DNA from: JACJYM01 sp965230495
GTDB lineage: Bacteria; Bacteroidota; Bacteroidia; Chitinophagales; Saprospiraceae
Direction of reading: 5' to 3'
Length of the DNA stretch: 64,000 bases
Assembly: GCA_965230495.1 (NCBI GenBank)
Contig: OZ246004.1
Coordinates: forward strand, 1,426,001-1,490,000
This document shows, one piece after another, positions 1 to 10,072 of the stretch (positions within the stretch are counted from its first letter, which is position 1; the number at the start of each line of letters is the position of its first letter). The notes below the pieces were generated by a model, which saw only the letters and a program-made list of their open reading frames with translations, did not search any database and was not told the DNA's origin. A program made the translations under genes and the position numbers.

Positions 1-2
1 TG

Positions 3-1337
3 TCTCAGGTGCAAGAAGGTGTATTATTAGATCACTGGAAAAATGACGATATTCCAGGTAGTGCCGCCTATGACAATGCGTACAACGAAGTTTGGGGCTT
101 CGTAATAAATGGAAGAGAATATGGGGTGATGGGTTCTACTTTGGGAACACATTTCTTTGATGTAACGAATGCATCTGCGATTGAAGAAGTTGATTTTGTT
201 GAAGGAGGAACAACGGGCCCCGTCATCATACATAGAGACTACCACGATTATAAAGGTTTTTTATATGCTGTTAGCGATGAAGGTAGTAACTCTACTTTAC
301 AAATTATTGACTTAACTACATTACCAGATTCGGTATCCGTTGTTTATGACAGTAATATATTAATAAAAAGAGCTCATAATATTTTTATAGATTCAAGCAG
401 GGCTAAGCTATATGCCATGGCTACTGCTCATGATAACACGTACTCTGCACTTAGAGTATTTTCCTTGGAAGATCCAATAAATCCATCACTAATTCAAGGC
501 TTTGGCTCTAATATAGGAGGAGAATTTGTTGGTCATGTCCATGACGGTTTTGTAGCTCAGGATACCGCATATCTAAATTGTGGACCTGATGGTTTGCTAA
601 TAGTAGATTTTACAAATACGGAAGAACCAGCTTTATTAAATGACTTGGAGACTTGGGAATATTCTCAATCTGGTTATAATCACTCAGGATGGCCTTCTGA
701 AGGTGGTAAGTTCTATTATATGGCGGACGAAAACTGGGATAAGGATATGAAGGTCTTAGATATGAGTAATTTTCCGGAAATAAATGTGGCAGGCTTTTTT
801 GATGCGGATAATGAGGATAGTTATTCTATTCCTCATAATCAGATTGTACATGAGGACTACTTGTATGTCTCCCATTATTTTGATGGTTTGCAGGTTTATG
901 ATATTTCCAATCCACTAACACCAGTGAGAGTAATGTATTATCCAACGTCTAATTTGGCTCCAATAAAAGATTACAAAGGAGCATGGGGCGTATTTCCATT
1001 CCTTCCATCGGGCAATATTTTAGTCTCAGATATGCAAGAAGGCTTTTTCGTTATTGAAAAATTTAAGCCTATTTCCCATATTAATGATGATGATCTTATT
1101 GAAATTGAGATTACTCCTAATCCAGTTTCCAATATATTTAGAATTAACTATAGTGACAATCTAAACATATCAGAAATCGAACTTTTAGATATGGAGGGAA
1201 AAAACGTACAAAGATGGTCAAATCAAAATTTCACCGATGATTTGAAACTGGATAAAAAAGTTGCGAATGGAACTTATTTTCTAAAAATCGATTCCCAAAA
1301 CGGTAGCGTTATTAAGAAAATATCCGTTATCCAATAG
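3..1337 (+). CDS. choice-of-anchor B family secreted protein with T9SS C-terminal sorting domain (5' truncated)
   Basis: The frame is open to the left edge (codons before the GTG at 9 continue it), so the N-terminus and signal peptide lie outside the window. The body has beta-propeller-like repeats in which an LQIIDL or LLIVDF strand recurs (near residues 98 and 197 counted from the GTG), typical of LVIVD-repeat choice-of-anchor B proteins. The last 80 or so residues form a type A T9SS sorting domain: ITPNPVSN opens it, LLDMEGKNVQ follows, and NGTYFLKI plus a KKISV end close it. The protein is therefore probably secreted by the T9SS machinery encoded further along and attached to or released from the surface. 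A porin follows 59 bases downstream on the same strand. The substrate is unknown; the family assignment is fairly sure. Confidence 0.8.
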   Translation, partial: SQVQEGVLLDHWKNDDIPGSAAYDNAYNEVWGFVINGREYGVMGSTLGTHFFDVTNASAIEEVDFVEGGTTGPVIIHRDYHDYKGFLYAVSDEGSNSTLQIIDLTTLPDSVSVVYDSNILIKRAHNIFIDSSRAKLYAMATAHDNTYSALRVFSLEDPINPSLIQGFGSNIGGEFVGHVHDGFVAQDTAYLNCGPDGLLIVDFTNTEEPALLNDLETWEYSQSGYNHSGWPSEGGKFYYMADENWDKDMKVLDMSNFPEINVAGFFDADNEDSYSIPHNQIVHEDYLYVSHYFDGLQVYDISNPLTPVRVMYYPTSNLAPIKDYKGAWGVFPFLPSGNILVSDMQEGFFVIEKFKPISHINDDDLIEIEITPNPVSNIFRINYSDNLNISEIELLDMEGKNVQRWSNQNFTDDLKLDKKVANGTYFLKIDSQNGSVIKKISVIQ

Positions 1338-1396
1338 TGATTAATTGATCTATATTAAGATTCAATCTGATATTCAATCGTTAATAATGTGAAAAT

Positions 1397-3268
1397 TTGA
1401 AGTACTGTTATTTAATCTTTTTTACTCTTTTTACTCTTTTAGGATTTGGACAAGATCAAAAATTTCTGGACTCTATCCAGAATCAAAACAAGTGGTTACT
1501 CGCAGAGTTCAACGAAGAATATAAAGAGCCTATATATTACTATTTTTTAGATGATGTTGATGAAAATCATATAGTATCCGATACGAGCCTAAATGATTTT
1601 CATATATACGATCCTATAAGACTGGCTACCCCAGAATGGGTAAATACTGGCAATGGAGGTTCGGTATCTTACCCCCTATCATACATTTACGATCATACTA
1701 CAAGATTTGACCACGGTTTTCATTCTTATAAATTGTATAATCATACATTGGATAACTATAAATTTTATCGTGCTGAAAAGTCTTATAGTGATTTGTTCTT
1801 TTCACCACTAGCTGGACAAGAAAATTTTATCGCTAGGGCAAAATACGCTCAGCCCTTTAAAGACAATATAAATCTTAGTGTTGACTATCAACGTCTTCTT
1901 TACAATGGGTTTTATCAAAATCAAATGACTAAAACCACAAATTTTGGAGCAAGTCTTAGTTATGATAGTCAAGAAGGTAAATTTGGTTTCATTCTCACCC
2001 ATTTAAGCAATGTAAATGAAGAGGAATTCAATGGTGGAATAACTTCAGAAGGGTTAAGTGGAACCCTTGTAGACAACCGGGACAATGTTGATGTTAATTT
2101 ATCCGAAGCCATGGGTCGAAATCAGGAAAAAATTTTGGATTTGAAATCATATTATGATCTAACTTCGGACTCTTCTGTCTGGGATTTCAAAGTTCTTTTT
2201 AATCTAAGTAACAATACCGGTTATTTTAAGTTCTATGACGAAAATGTAAGTATTGATAATTCTGGAGACAATCTTATATATGGAGATTATATTGATGATA
2301 TAAGGGGAATAAGAAGATATTGGAATGTTGACCATTTTTCTATTTCACCAGGTGTAGAGTTGAAAAAATCCGATGAATTTTTACTCAAAGGATTGATAGA
2401 ATATCGTAACAATCAATTCTCTCTTGAAGGAATGTCAGGTTCTCAAAAAGATGTAACGCTTAAGTCAAGTATTAAATTTAAACTTAAAGAAGCCATCAAG
2501 ATTAAAGGAAAACTTGAATTAGGTTTAGCCGATAATGCTGGAAACTTCTTTTTAGAAGGGAATTTATTTGCCAAATGGAGCACAAACCTATCTGCTAACG
2601 GGTATCTAAGTTTCTTTAGAAGGTCTCCGAGTTTAATACAAACCACGGGTATTTTTAATTATCAGTCCTATTACAACAATGACTTTGACAATACTTTTGG
2701 AAATATTCTTGGCTTCCAATTAAAATTAAAAAAACTTAAAACTTTGCTAGGCGTAGAACAAAGCTCTATCAAAAATCCAATTTATTGGAATACTGAAAGG
2801 GAAGCTACCCAATTTGATGATATATTTCTTGCTACAAAGGTTTTCTTAACTCAATCGCTCTCTTTGTATAAGTTTGGATTAGATATCCATGCTACTTATC
2901 AAACCTTTAATAATAATATCTTTAACCTGCCTGATTTCTTCGGAAAAATAAACTTCTACTATGGTAATCTACTATTTAATAACATTCTAGATCTTAGGGT
3001 TGGAATTGAAACTAGATTGATCGATACACATCAAACCAATAGTTATATGCCATTACTCGGGCAATTTCATAATACGGAACGAGAGTTAGAGTCCTATCCT
3101 CTTACTGATTTTTATATCACTGCTCAAGTATCTGAATTTAGATTTTTTATAAGGATTGAACACATAAATTCTTATTTCAATAGCAATGATGTCTATTTTA
3201 TTCTTCCAGACTATCCATACATTGATGGATCTATAAGATTAGGTGTTAGATGGACTCTATATGATTAA
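1397..3268 (+). CDS. putative outer-membrane porin (Bacteroidota Porin_10-like)
   Basis: 623 residues with a signal peptide of about 18 residues (hydrophobic run IFFTLFTLLGFG followed by Q). The only usable start is TTG at 1397, since no in-frame ATG precedes the signal peptide. The mature part is rich in alternating aromatic and polar residues and ends in a short aromatic strand, as in outer-membrane beta-barrels. Its length and the early motif with DPIRLATPEWVNTGN followed by GSVSYPLSYIYD recall the uncharacterised Bacteroidota putative porin family. It should sit in the outer membrane and allow diffusion of a solute that cannot be named. Its stop codon overlaps that of the convergent FG-GAP gene in a shared TTAA. 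Confidence 0.75.
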   Translation: MKYCYLIFFTLFTLLGFGQDQKFLDSIQNQNKWLLAEFNEEYKEPIYYYFLDDVDENHIVSDTSLNDFHIYDPIRLATPEWVNTGNGGSVSYPLSYIYDHTTRFDHGFHSYKLYNHTLDNYKFYRAEKSYSDLFFSPLAGQENFIARAKYAQPFKDNINLSVDYQRLLYNGFYQNQMTKTTNFGASLSYDSQEGKFGFILTHLSNVNEEEFNGGITSEGLSGTLVDNRDNVDVNLSEAMGRNQEKILDLKSYYDLTSDSSVWDFKVLFNLSNNTGYFKFYDENVSIDNSGDNLIYGDYIDDIRGIRRYWNVDHFSISPGVELKKSDEFLLKGLIEYRNNQFSLEGMSGSQKDVTLKSSIKFKLKEAIKIKGKLELGLADNAGNFFLEGNLFAKWSTNLSANGYLSFFRRSPSLIQTTGIFNYQSYYNNDFDNTFGNILGFQLKLKKLKTLLGVEQSSIKNPIYWNTEREATQFDDIFLATKVFLTQSLSLYKFGLDIHATYQTFNNNIFNLPDFFGKINFYYGNLLFNNILDLRVGIETRLIDTHQTNSYMPLLGQFHNTERELESYPLTDFYITAQVSEFRFFIRIEHINSYFNSNDVYFILPDYPYIDGSIRLGVRWTLYD

Positions 3269-6200
3269 TTTTTACAGTACAAATAAGCCCGAGAATTATT
3301 TTCACCAATAATCCAACATGTCCTATTTGATAAGTTTATTTTCTCAATTTCTCTGGCATTTCCATCGACAATAAATCCGGCGTTATCTTCAACGCTTACG
3401 CTATTATCTTCAAATGTAACTATCGCTCCTATACTTGCATCATATTTCCCATAATCGAAATCGGTATCCCAAAAATTACCTATGACGGCATATCTGTTGT
3501 CTCCAATCTTTTCAATGTCCTTTACCATTGATAGTTGGCATTCTATAGGTAAGACTTGTCTTACAAACTTTCCATTTTCGTTGAAGAATACAGAACTCTC
3601 AAAAATATATGCAATGTAAACTTTTGCTTTCTTCACATCTTCAGGATCAAATATTTCATTAATTCCCTCTCTAGAATAATGATGATATCTCAGATACTTC
3701 TTTCGAAGAGTGGTCATTTGATTCAGTAATTCATCTCTCGAGTAAATAGGATAAGATTTATCACCATAGTATGTACACATGACTGGATCATTTTCTCCAT
3801 TATGGTCAAAATCATAACTATATATACAAGTTGGTTTCTCTTTCGAAGTTTTGAAAAAACTATTTTTACCCAAATTTCCAGCAATTATATCTTGATCCCC
3901 ATCTCCATCTACATCATCAACATAAACTTTTTGCCAGAGTCCATTCGTTTCTGACAATCCTGTTTGGTCTGTTATCTCAGTTCCTTTTCCCGATTCAAAC
4001 GATAATATTCTCACTTCTGACCAATCGCCAACCAGTACTAAATTCTCAGCACCGTTAATATCGATCAACTCTGCATCCTTTACTATTCCTAAGTATCCAT
4101 TATCAGGCAAAATTTCACTCGTAACGTCTACAAATGAATTCCCTTCATTTTTCAATAAAAATGATTTATCACCGTCTGGGTAATAATTGATTTTAGGTCC
4201 AGCTCCAATGAAAATATCTTTATCTCCATCCTTGTCATAATCGAATTGAATAAGGCAGTAACTATTGGTTTTTATGTTAGGAATAGCCTCCGTATTTCTT
4301 TGAAACCTCCCACTTCCATCATTTTCGTATAACCTTAGTTGGTAATTGTCAGAATCGGCTTCATATCTATATCCACCAGAAGAAACCAATATGTCTAAGT
4401 CACCATCAGCATCAAAATCTAGAAAAGAAGCATCTGTATCTTCATATGATACATCATCCGAAAATCCGCTATCCGTAATTTTCCAGTCTCCATTTTTAGT
4501 TGCTAAAAACACTTTTGAGCTCTGTATTGAAGATCCTCCAAAAAAAACATCCTCTACCCCATCTCCATTAAGATCACCTACCTTAACTACAGGTCCTTCA
4601 GCTGAATTTTTAAGATGTAGAAACGGCTCTCTTTTAAAGTCAATAAAGGAATCTTCTATATGATTAAAGGGAAAATCAGACTTAGTATATTTCTTTGGTT
4701 GTGTGCTTCTTTTGAATGACGTCGGACTTCCTTGTCCTTTAACTATAGTATGTAATTGATCCTTTTCAATGGTACCAAAACTCTCCTCTTCTCCAGTTGG
4801 CCACCTAACTGCCAACTCTTTGACATACAAAGAATCTGCAAATCCAAAATGAACACGATATTCATTAGATGACATATATCCGCGAATGGGGTTATAGTAT
4901 CGCAGCATGGTCATTCTATTATTCAAGGTTAATTTAACCGTTGTTCCTAAAGCAAATCTATTAGGACCTTCTTGAAATAAATTAAGAGCTAGATATGACG
5001 TTTTCTTTCTTTCATCAAGATTATTTCTTACTATAAAAACCTCATCATTGATATTATTCACTATTAAATCCAAATCCCCGTCATTATCAAGATCTCCAAA
5101 AGCTGCGGCATTAGATACACTTGCCCTACCTCTTCCCCACTGATCACTTACATCCGTAATATTATAATTTCCTTCATTACTATAAAAGTAGTTTTTTAAG
5201 GGAAGTTCAGCCACTTCATCCGTCCAAACGGTAAAAAAGTCCTCATGGGCCACGTGCTTCTTTATAGAATCAAATAAAAATTTGGCATAGTCAAGGTTAT
5301 TAACATCCTTTGGATATCCATTAGTCACAAAAATATCCGTATGGCCATTATGATCATAATCTGCGGCTAGAGCTGCCCAGCTCCAATCTGTGTTATCAGT
5401 GTCACTCAGAAAGTTTAAATTTGAGAACTTACCATCAGGCATTTTAACCTGTAGAGCATTGTACCGAAACTGATCATGGTTGTCTAAACTCTTGGCTAAC
5501 AAATGGGCATCATAATTAACAAAACTATTATTCACCCTTATCCGGTCAATAGTAGCTCCCATCATATCACTAGTAAAAAAATCAAATTCTCCATCATTAT
5601 TTATATCAAAGACGTCCGAACCCATAGATGAGGTCGAGATATTATCAAAGTAATCCAATATCTCATTCTCGAAATACTTTCCTCCTTTATTCACATAAAG
5701 AGCGTCTGGAGCAACATAATCATTACAGATATAAATATCCGGATAGCCATCATTATTGACATCGGTAAAGACGGCACTTAAACAAAAAGCTATATTATCT
5801 ATTTTATATTCAAAAGTCTTGTCTACAAACCTTCCTCCTTCATTAATATACAGTCTGTCACTTATAAACTGACGTTGTGTATCCTGTACAACGTAATACT
5901 TTCCCTGATCATCTATATCAATATTCAACTGATCTTGCTTTCCCCAATCAACGGGATGATTTCCCATAAACATATCCAAATCACCATCTAGATCAATGTC
6001 AGCGAAATAGGCTTGCGTGCCATAACTATTATCATTAAGATTATACTCCTTCGCAGATTCTTTAAATGTTAAATCCTGATTATTAACGAATAAGACATTT
6101 TCTCTATTCTTAAGGACTTTTGTGTTTCCCGACTTAGTTATATAAATGTCCAGATAGCCATCGTTATTAACATCTACCATACAAACTCCTGTTTTAATAC

Positions 6201-6585
6201 CAGGACCAGGCCTTAACCCAGAAGGTGCAGTGATGTCTCTAAATTTGAAGTCTCCCATATTTAAATACAGCTTGCCAGGTTCCATACTCCCACTTAGATA
6301 AACATCTTGTAAGCCATCATTATTAATATCTCCAATAGCAACCCCACTACCATTATAAGCATATTCATAGTATAGAATATTCATAAGAAAGGAATCCCTC
6401 ATTTCGTTTGAAAACTGAATTCCAGTCTCCTCAGAATCTAAATATTCAAAAATATTAGAGACCCCTTTGTATGTATTTTCTTTAGATTCTGGAGTAGAAT
6501 CAGTTTGACAAGAAATAAAGAAAGTCAAAAAAACTCCTAAAAAAATATTAACATACTTATACTTACCCATTTGCTTAGAGATCAT
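3265..6585 (-). CDS. FG-GAP/VCBS repeat lipoprotein with ASPIC/UnbV domain (CRTAC1-like)
   Basis: 1106 residues. A lipobox (FFISC near residue 26) marks it as a lipoprotein, probably surface exposed. Many repeats of the form DVNNDGYLDIYI or DLDNDGDLDLIV match calcium-binding FG-GAP/VCBS blades, giving one or two beta-propellers. Near residues 580-625 an ASPIC/UnbV-type segment is visible (NPIRGYMSSNEYRVHFGFAD, then VRWPTGEEE). The combination resembles bacterial CRTAC1-family proteins. The start could also be the second Met, five residues in. It lies 28 bases downstream of the haloperoxidase-like gene on the same strand, so the two are probably co-transcribed. The ligand is unknown; the domain assignment is sure. 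Confidence 0.85.
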   Translation of the reverse strand: MISKQMGKYKYVNIFLGVFLTFFISCQTDSTPESKENTYKGVSNIFEYLDSEETGIQFSNEMRDSFLMNILYYEYAYNGSGVAIGDINNDGLQDVYLSGSMEPGKLYLNMGDFKFRDITAPSGLRPGPGIKTGVCMVDVNNDGYLDIYITKSGNTKVLKNRENVLFVNNQDLTFKESAKEYNLNDNSYGTQAYFADIDLDGDLDMFMGNHPVDWGKQDQLNIDIDDQGKYYVVQDTQRQFISDRLYINEGGRFVDKTFEYKIDNIAFCLSAVFTDVNNDGYPDIYICNDYVAPDALYVNKGGKYFENEILDYFDNISTSSMGSDVFDINNDGEFDFFTSDMMGATIDRIRVNNSFVNYDAHLLAKSLDNHDQFRYNALQVKMPDGKFSNLNFLSDTDNTDWSWAALAADYDHNGHTDIFVTNGYPKDVNNLDYAKFLFDSIKKHVAHEDFFTVWTDEVAELPLKNYFYSNEGNYNITDVSDQWGRGRASVSNAAAFGDLDNDGDLDLIVNNINDEVFIVRNNLDERKKTSYLALNLFQEGPNRFALGTTVKLTLNNRMTMLRYYNPIRGYMSSNEYRVHFGFADSLYVKELAVRWPTGEEESFGTIEKDQLHTIVKGQGSPTSFKRSTQPKKYTKSDFPFNHIEDSFIDFKREPFLHLKNSAEGPVVKVGDLNGDGVEDVFFGGSSIQSSKVFLATKNGDWKITDSGFSDDVSYEDTDASFLDFDADGDLDILVSSGGYRYEADSDNYQLRLYENDGSGRFQRNTEAIPNIKTNSYCLIQFDYDKDGDKDIFIGAGPKINYYPDGDKSFLLKNEGNSFVDVTSEILPDNGYLGIVKDAELIDINGAENLVLVGDWSEVRILSFESGKGTEITDQTGLSETNGLWQKVYVDDVDGDGDQDIIAGNLGKNSFFKTSKEKPTCIYSYDFDHNGENDPVMCTYYGDKSYPIYSRDELLNQMTTLRKKYLRYHHYSREGINEIFDPEDVKKAKVYIAYIFESSVFFNENGKFVRQVLPIECQLSMVKDIEKIGDNRYAVIGNFWDTDFDYGKYDASIGAIVTFEDNSVSVEDNAGFIVDGNAREIEKINLSNRTCWIIGENNSRAYLYCKN

Positions 6586-6613
6586 TTGATGAAAAAAGGA
6601 TTAACTAGTGAAC

Positions 6614-7924
6614 TTAGTCATTTTTCAGTTCAAACTGCTCAACAATATGTTTGCCTATTTTTCTTCCTTGTGCAAGGCCATTATCAACACCAAACTTGTA
6701 ATGTATCCCTCCATAAAATCTACTATCAGAGGCTTCCTGTCCAGCCTGTGTAATTGAAGAAAATTCTCTAACCGGCAGACCAAATTCTACTTCGGTTGAA
6801 TCAATAAATGAAGTATTGTCATACAAGTGTGCTAACACAGAAGTTGCACATCCAGAAGCACAGCTATGTCCGCTAGTGTATTCCGGAAATGGTGGAGTCT
6901 GTATATAAGGTTCCCAAGTTCGGTCAATATATCTATTTATGTACGTCACAGGCCTAATTAAATCCTCTGTGTACTTTGTATTCCAACAGCTTACAATACC
7001 ATCAAACATTGCAGTGGTAACTGAAGCATAAGTATAAAGTGATTGCTCCAAATCAGCTGCGTTTTGATTACATAATAATGTAACTATATTAACCCAGTGT
7101 CCCGGAGGACTAATCCTATGAAGAAAAACCGTATTATGTCCTTTATTAACCCACTCGTTTGGATTACAATCCCAGTGTTTTGCTATTTCTTTATGTTCTT
7201 CAGTATTCACCTTTGACTGTTCGTAAATCATCATCGCATTTTTGAAGAACTCGGAATCTCTCTCTTTACTAAAAGGAGGTCGAGGCTTCGCCTCAAAGTC
7301 TTTCAAATCTTTAATTACAACCGTCCTCATCTTTTTCCAATTTGGCTCAAGAGCAGGTTCAAAATTAGGAGGCGTCAATACCCAACTACTATCGGTCGTA
7401 TTATTAGTATAAAAATCATCCGCCTTTACCTTAGCATAATTATCATCTGCCACCCACTCTAAAAATTTGTCAGCTACCTTCTTTCCATAAGAGATTGATG
7501 CTTCAATCCTTTTGGAATCAATGTCCTTGTTATTTAAGTCTCCAGTTAATTTCACTTTCATTGAATCTACAAGATGTTCACTGAAGACTACTTTTTTTGC
7601 CAGAATAGTATAAGCTTCCAAAGCCGCAATACTGTAGTCTATATTGTTAGTGTCAGGAGTGATTGTTTCAAACAATGGCCAACCAATATTCGCCATTGGA
7701 GATTTTCCATTTTTATGAGCATAAGTCTCAAAAGCAACCAAGTTAGGATAACAAAAAACCCGGGTGGCCACTGGAGGATTAAAAATATCTTCCATTGAGA
7801 TGTCAATCAAAGCTTGATTAACAAAATGAAGATCACTTTGATTATAAACTTCAACCTTAGGTTTAACTTCTGTCTTACAAGAAAAAAATGCGACTATAAT
7901 TATTAATGAAAGAAACTTTCTCAT
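6614..7924 (-). CDS. vanadium-dependent haloperoxidase / PAP2-superfamily lipoprotein
   Basis: The start is placed at the Met giving MRKFLSLIIIVAFFSC, a compact lipoprotein signal; an upstream ATG at 7951 abuts a possible TAATTTTG box (7951-7958) and is less likely. The three parts of the PAP2/haloperoxidase active site are readable: a Lys with RP (KYTEDLIRP), the SGH motif (YTSGHSCASG, His about 353) and the distal SRFYGGIHYKFGVD (His about 408). In this superfamily these residues hold vanadate or phosphate. It could be a haloperoxidase oxidising halides with peroxide or a phosphatase; sequence alone does not decide. It is anchored outside the cytoplasm and lies directly upstream of the FG-GAP lipoprotein, a pairing that suggests a shared extracytoplasmic role. 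Confidence 0.82.
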   Translation of the reverse strand: MRKFLSLIIIVAFFSCKTEVKPKVEVYNQSDLHFVNQALIDISMEDIFNPPVATRVFCYPNLVAFETYAHKNGKSPMANIGWPLFETITPDTNNIDYSIAALEAYTILAKKVVFSEHLVDSMKVKLTGDLNNKDIDSKRIEASISYGKKVADKFLEWVADDNYAKVKADDFYTNNTTDSSWVLTPPNFEPALEPNWKKMRTVVIKDLKDFEAKPRPPFSKERDSEFFKNAMMIYEQSKVNTEEHKEIAKHWDCNPNEWVNKGHNTVFLHRISPPGHWVNIVTLLCNQNAADLEQSLYTYASVTTAMFDGIVSCWNTKYTEDLIRPVTYINRYIDRTWEPYIQTPPFPEYTSGHSCASGCATSVLAHLYDNTSFIDSTEVEFGLPVREFSSITQAGQEASDSRFYGGIHYKFGVDNGLAQGRKIGKHIVEQFELKND

Positions 7925-8016
7925 GCATATTACTTTAGGTTCCAAAAGCACAAAATTAAAAATAAAACGGCCAAGATAGCACCTAAAAATGGGGTATTAT
8001 CGATATATAGAATTTT

Positions 8017-9315
8017 CTAATAAATAGGCGAAGGTTCATCTAGTTCGACATCGCTCACTTCATGAACTTTAATACCGGGACTACTTCTTTTTATCTGATT
8101 AATTTTTGCATTTGACCTACGTTTATCATATATCATTGAGATTGTCATAATGATTCCTGTACTTAAAATAACAAACAACAATATCCCCTCACTAAATCCC
8201 TCTATAAAAACTTTATCCTTGGGAATTGAATAAAAAAGTAATATCGTAATTAATCCCCTGGGAGCAATATAGAGTTGTGGTATTAAATCTTTTCCTATCA
8301 TCACTCTTAACAACATCCATCTAATTAAGAAAATACTTAATAAAATTGCTAAACTAATGATCACCACTGTACTGTCCACTAGAGATGCTAACGTTATCGT
8401 CATTCCAAACTCTACAAAAAACAAAGTTCTAACTACAAATGAGGATTCCAAAGTGATAACATGCAATCCTTCATAAATATGTTTGGCAGTATCTTTCTTT
8501 AGAAATTTTGCCAAAGGACCTTTAAAGAATAATTCTGTGTTCGCCATCATTATTCCAAATATGAGAATAATGAGAAGTGAAGATAGATGCATCATCTTTC
8601 CCAATCCATATAGCAACATTAAAACAGAAATCAATAAAAATAACTTGACATGAGATCTAATATTTTGGAATATGAGTAGAATAATATAACTGGCAACAAA
8701 AGAAATAATAACTGTTAACAAGATACTTATTCCGTATGACCCTACTCCTCCTGCATCACCAGTTCCTTGTGTCGGTAACATCGTATCTTTAAGGAAATAA
8801 AACATCATAATTCCTAAGATGTCTGAAAAGGTACTTTCATAAATGTGAAACTCCTTTTTATCAGGTCTCAAACTATTAACACTTGGAATTATAATAGCCG
8901 ATGACAATATGGCTAGTGGAGTTGCATAAATTAAAGCCGATATCAGATCCGTACCTTCGATAAAGTACATAATGATATAGGCTGCAGCAAACGCGGAGCC
9001 TACAAGTCCTATCAATGCAATGATAAGTGCTTTTGTAATCGGAATGATCTTATTCTTATCCAGTTCTAACTCCAGAGACGCTTCTAAAACTATCATGATC
9101 AATCCTACTGTACCCAAGGTACTAAGAGTGGATATTAAATTTTGAGTATCAAAATCTTCCGGAAGGAAGATATACTTTATTGCTATTCCCAATACTACCA
9201 GCAGTAATACAGAAGGGACATTTGTTTTTCTTGAAATTTCATTAAAAATAAATGAAACTATTATTACAATCGATAAAATAGTAATTAATAACTCTGTGCT
9301 GATACCATCTAACAT
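8017..9315 (-). CDS. cation:proton antiporter (CPA family, Na+/H+ exchanger type)
   Basis: 432 residues, almost wholly hydrophobic, with about 12 predicted membrane segments. It starts with a helix at residues 8-25, and the acidic GLIMIVLEASLELELDKNKI segment recalls the conserved region of Na+/H+ exchangers (PF00999). A short hydrophilic tail of about 45 residues ends the protein. It should exchange Na+ or K+ for protons across the inner membrane. It is the last gene of a tight operon: its ATG is one base after the stop of the MscS-like gene. A KefB-type glutathione-gated TrkA domain is absent, so any gating would have to come from partners. Ion specificity is unknown. Confidence 0.85.
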   Translation of the reverse strand: MLDGISTELLITILSIVIIVSFIFNEISRKTNVPSVLLLVVLGIAIKYIFLPEDFDTQNLISTLSTLGTVGLIMIVLEASLELELDKNKIIPITKALIIALIGLVGSAFAAAYIIMYFIEGTDLISALIYATPLAILSSAIIIPSVNSLRPDKKEFHIYESTFSDILGIMMFYFLKDTMLPTQGTGDAGGVGSYGISILLTVIISFVASYIILLIFQNIRSHVKLFLLISVLMLLYGLGKMMHLSSLLIILIFGIMMANTELFFKGPLAKFLKKDTAKHIYEGLHVITLESSFVVRTLFFVEFGMTITLASLVDSTVVIISLAILLSIFLIRWMLLRVMIGKDLIPQLYIAPRGLITILLFYSIPKDKVFIEGFSEGILLFVILSTGIIMTISMIYDKRRSNAKINQIKRSSPGIKVHEVSDVELDEPSPIY

Positions 9316-9316
9316 C

Positions 9317-10072
9317 TTATGTATCTATTGTGGTGACTTTAAAATTATTTTCTTCAATCAATCTTATAAAATTGGGTTTCAATAACTCTCTTTTCAATTG
9401 TACAATACATTCAATTCTCCCATCACTTGAAAGTTCGAAACTGTGTTTTTTATTTCTTTCTAAATAAGGACTTAATAAACATATATCCTTAATTTTCTCG
9501 AAATCACTTTTGGAAATCGGTATATCTCTTTCCAATTTTAAACTTAATAAAACACCTTGTATTCTTCCAGATATTATAGAATATCCTTGACTGATTAATA
9601 CATAATAAGGAACAAAACGAATGCCTTCACTTTCTTGAAGATAAAGACCAGTATTTCCTATTTTAAGTATATAGCCAAAAACATTTCCCGTTGTTACTTT
9701 TGCTCCCTCTTCAAATTGATTATTAACTTTTATGAACTTACCATAGACATAATTACGAATTTGTCCAAATCCTAAAAGTAAAATCAGCAAAACGAAAAGT
9801 CCATTTATAACAGGGTCGACAAGAATAAATAAAACACTTAGAATAATTATGGCGAATGGTTCATACCACATCAAAAAATCATGCATTACATCTAGAAGTA
9901 TCGTATATCTTCTTTTATTAAAAAAAGGAATCTTCACTTCAATATGAGACAGAATCCAAAAGAAGTACTGCAGAAGAATATAAACTCCTATTAAAACACC
10001 ACAAACAAGAAATAATTCGGTCCAAGATACTTGTGGTATTTGTATACTATTATATGTCGCCAAAGTCATCAT
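9317..10072 (-). CDS. MscS-like mechanosensitive channel family protein, short form
   Basis: 251 residues. Three predicted membrane helices (about 17-43, 70-88 and 89-110) are followed by a beta-rich cytoplasmic part. The stretch with RNYVYGKFIKVNNQFEEGAK, then TTGNVFGYILKIGNTGLYL and a VPYYVLISQGY end, follows the MscS pattern of pore helix, GD-type turn, beta domain and the NxxL-like segment. The Gly/Ala pattern of the pore helix is weak, so the conductance is uncertain. Its ATG overlaps the ATPase stop in an ATGA, implying translational coupling, and the antiporter follows one base after its stop. It may be a small ion channel controlled by the ATPase; that link is inference. Confidence 0.72.
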   Translation of the reverse strand: MMTLATYNSIQIPQVSWTELFLVCGVLIGVYILLQYFFWILSHIEVKIPFFNKRRYTILLDVMHDFLMWYEPFAIIILSVLFILVDPVINGLFVLLILLLGFGQIRNYVYGKFIKVNNQFEEGAKVTTGNVFGYILKIGNTGLYLQESEGIRFVPYYVLISQGYSIISGRIQGVLLSLKLERDIPISKSDFEKIKDICLLSPYLERNKKHSFELSSDGRIECIVQLKRELLKPNFIRLIEENNFKVTTIDT

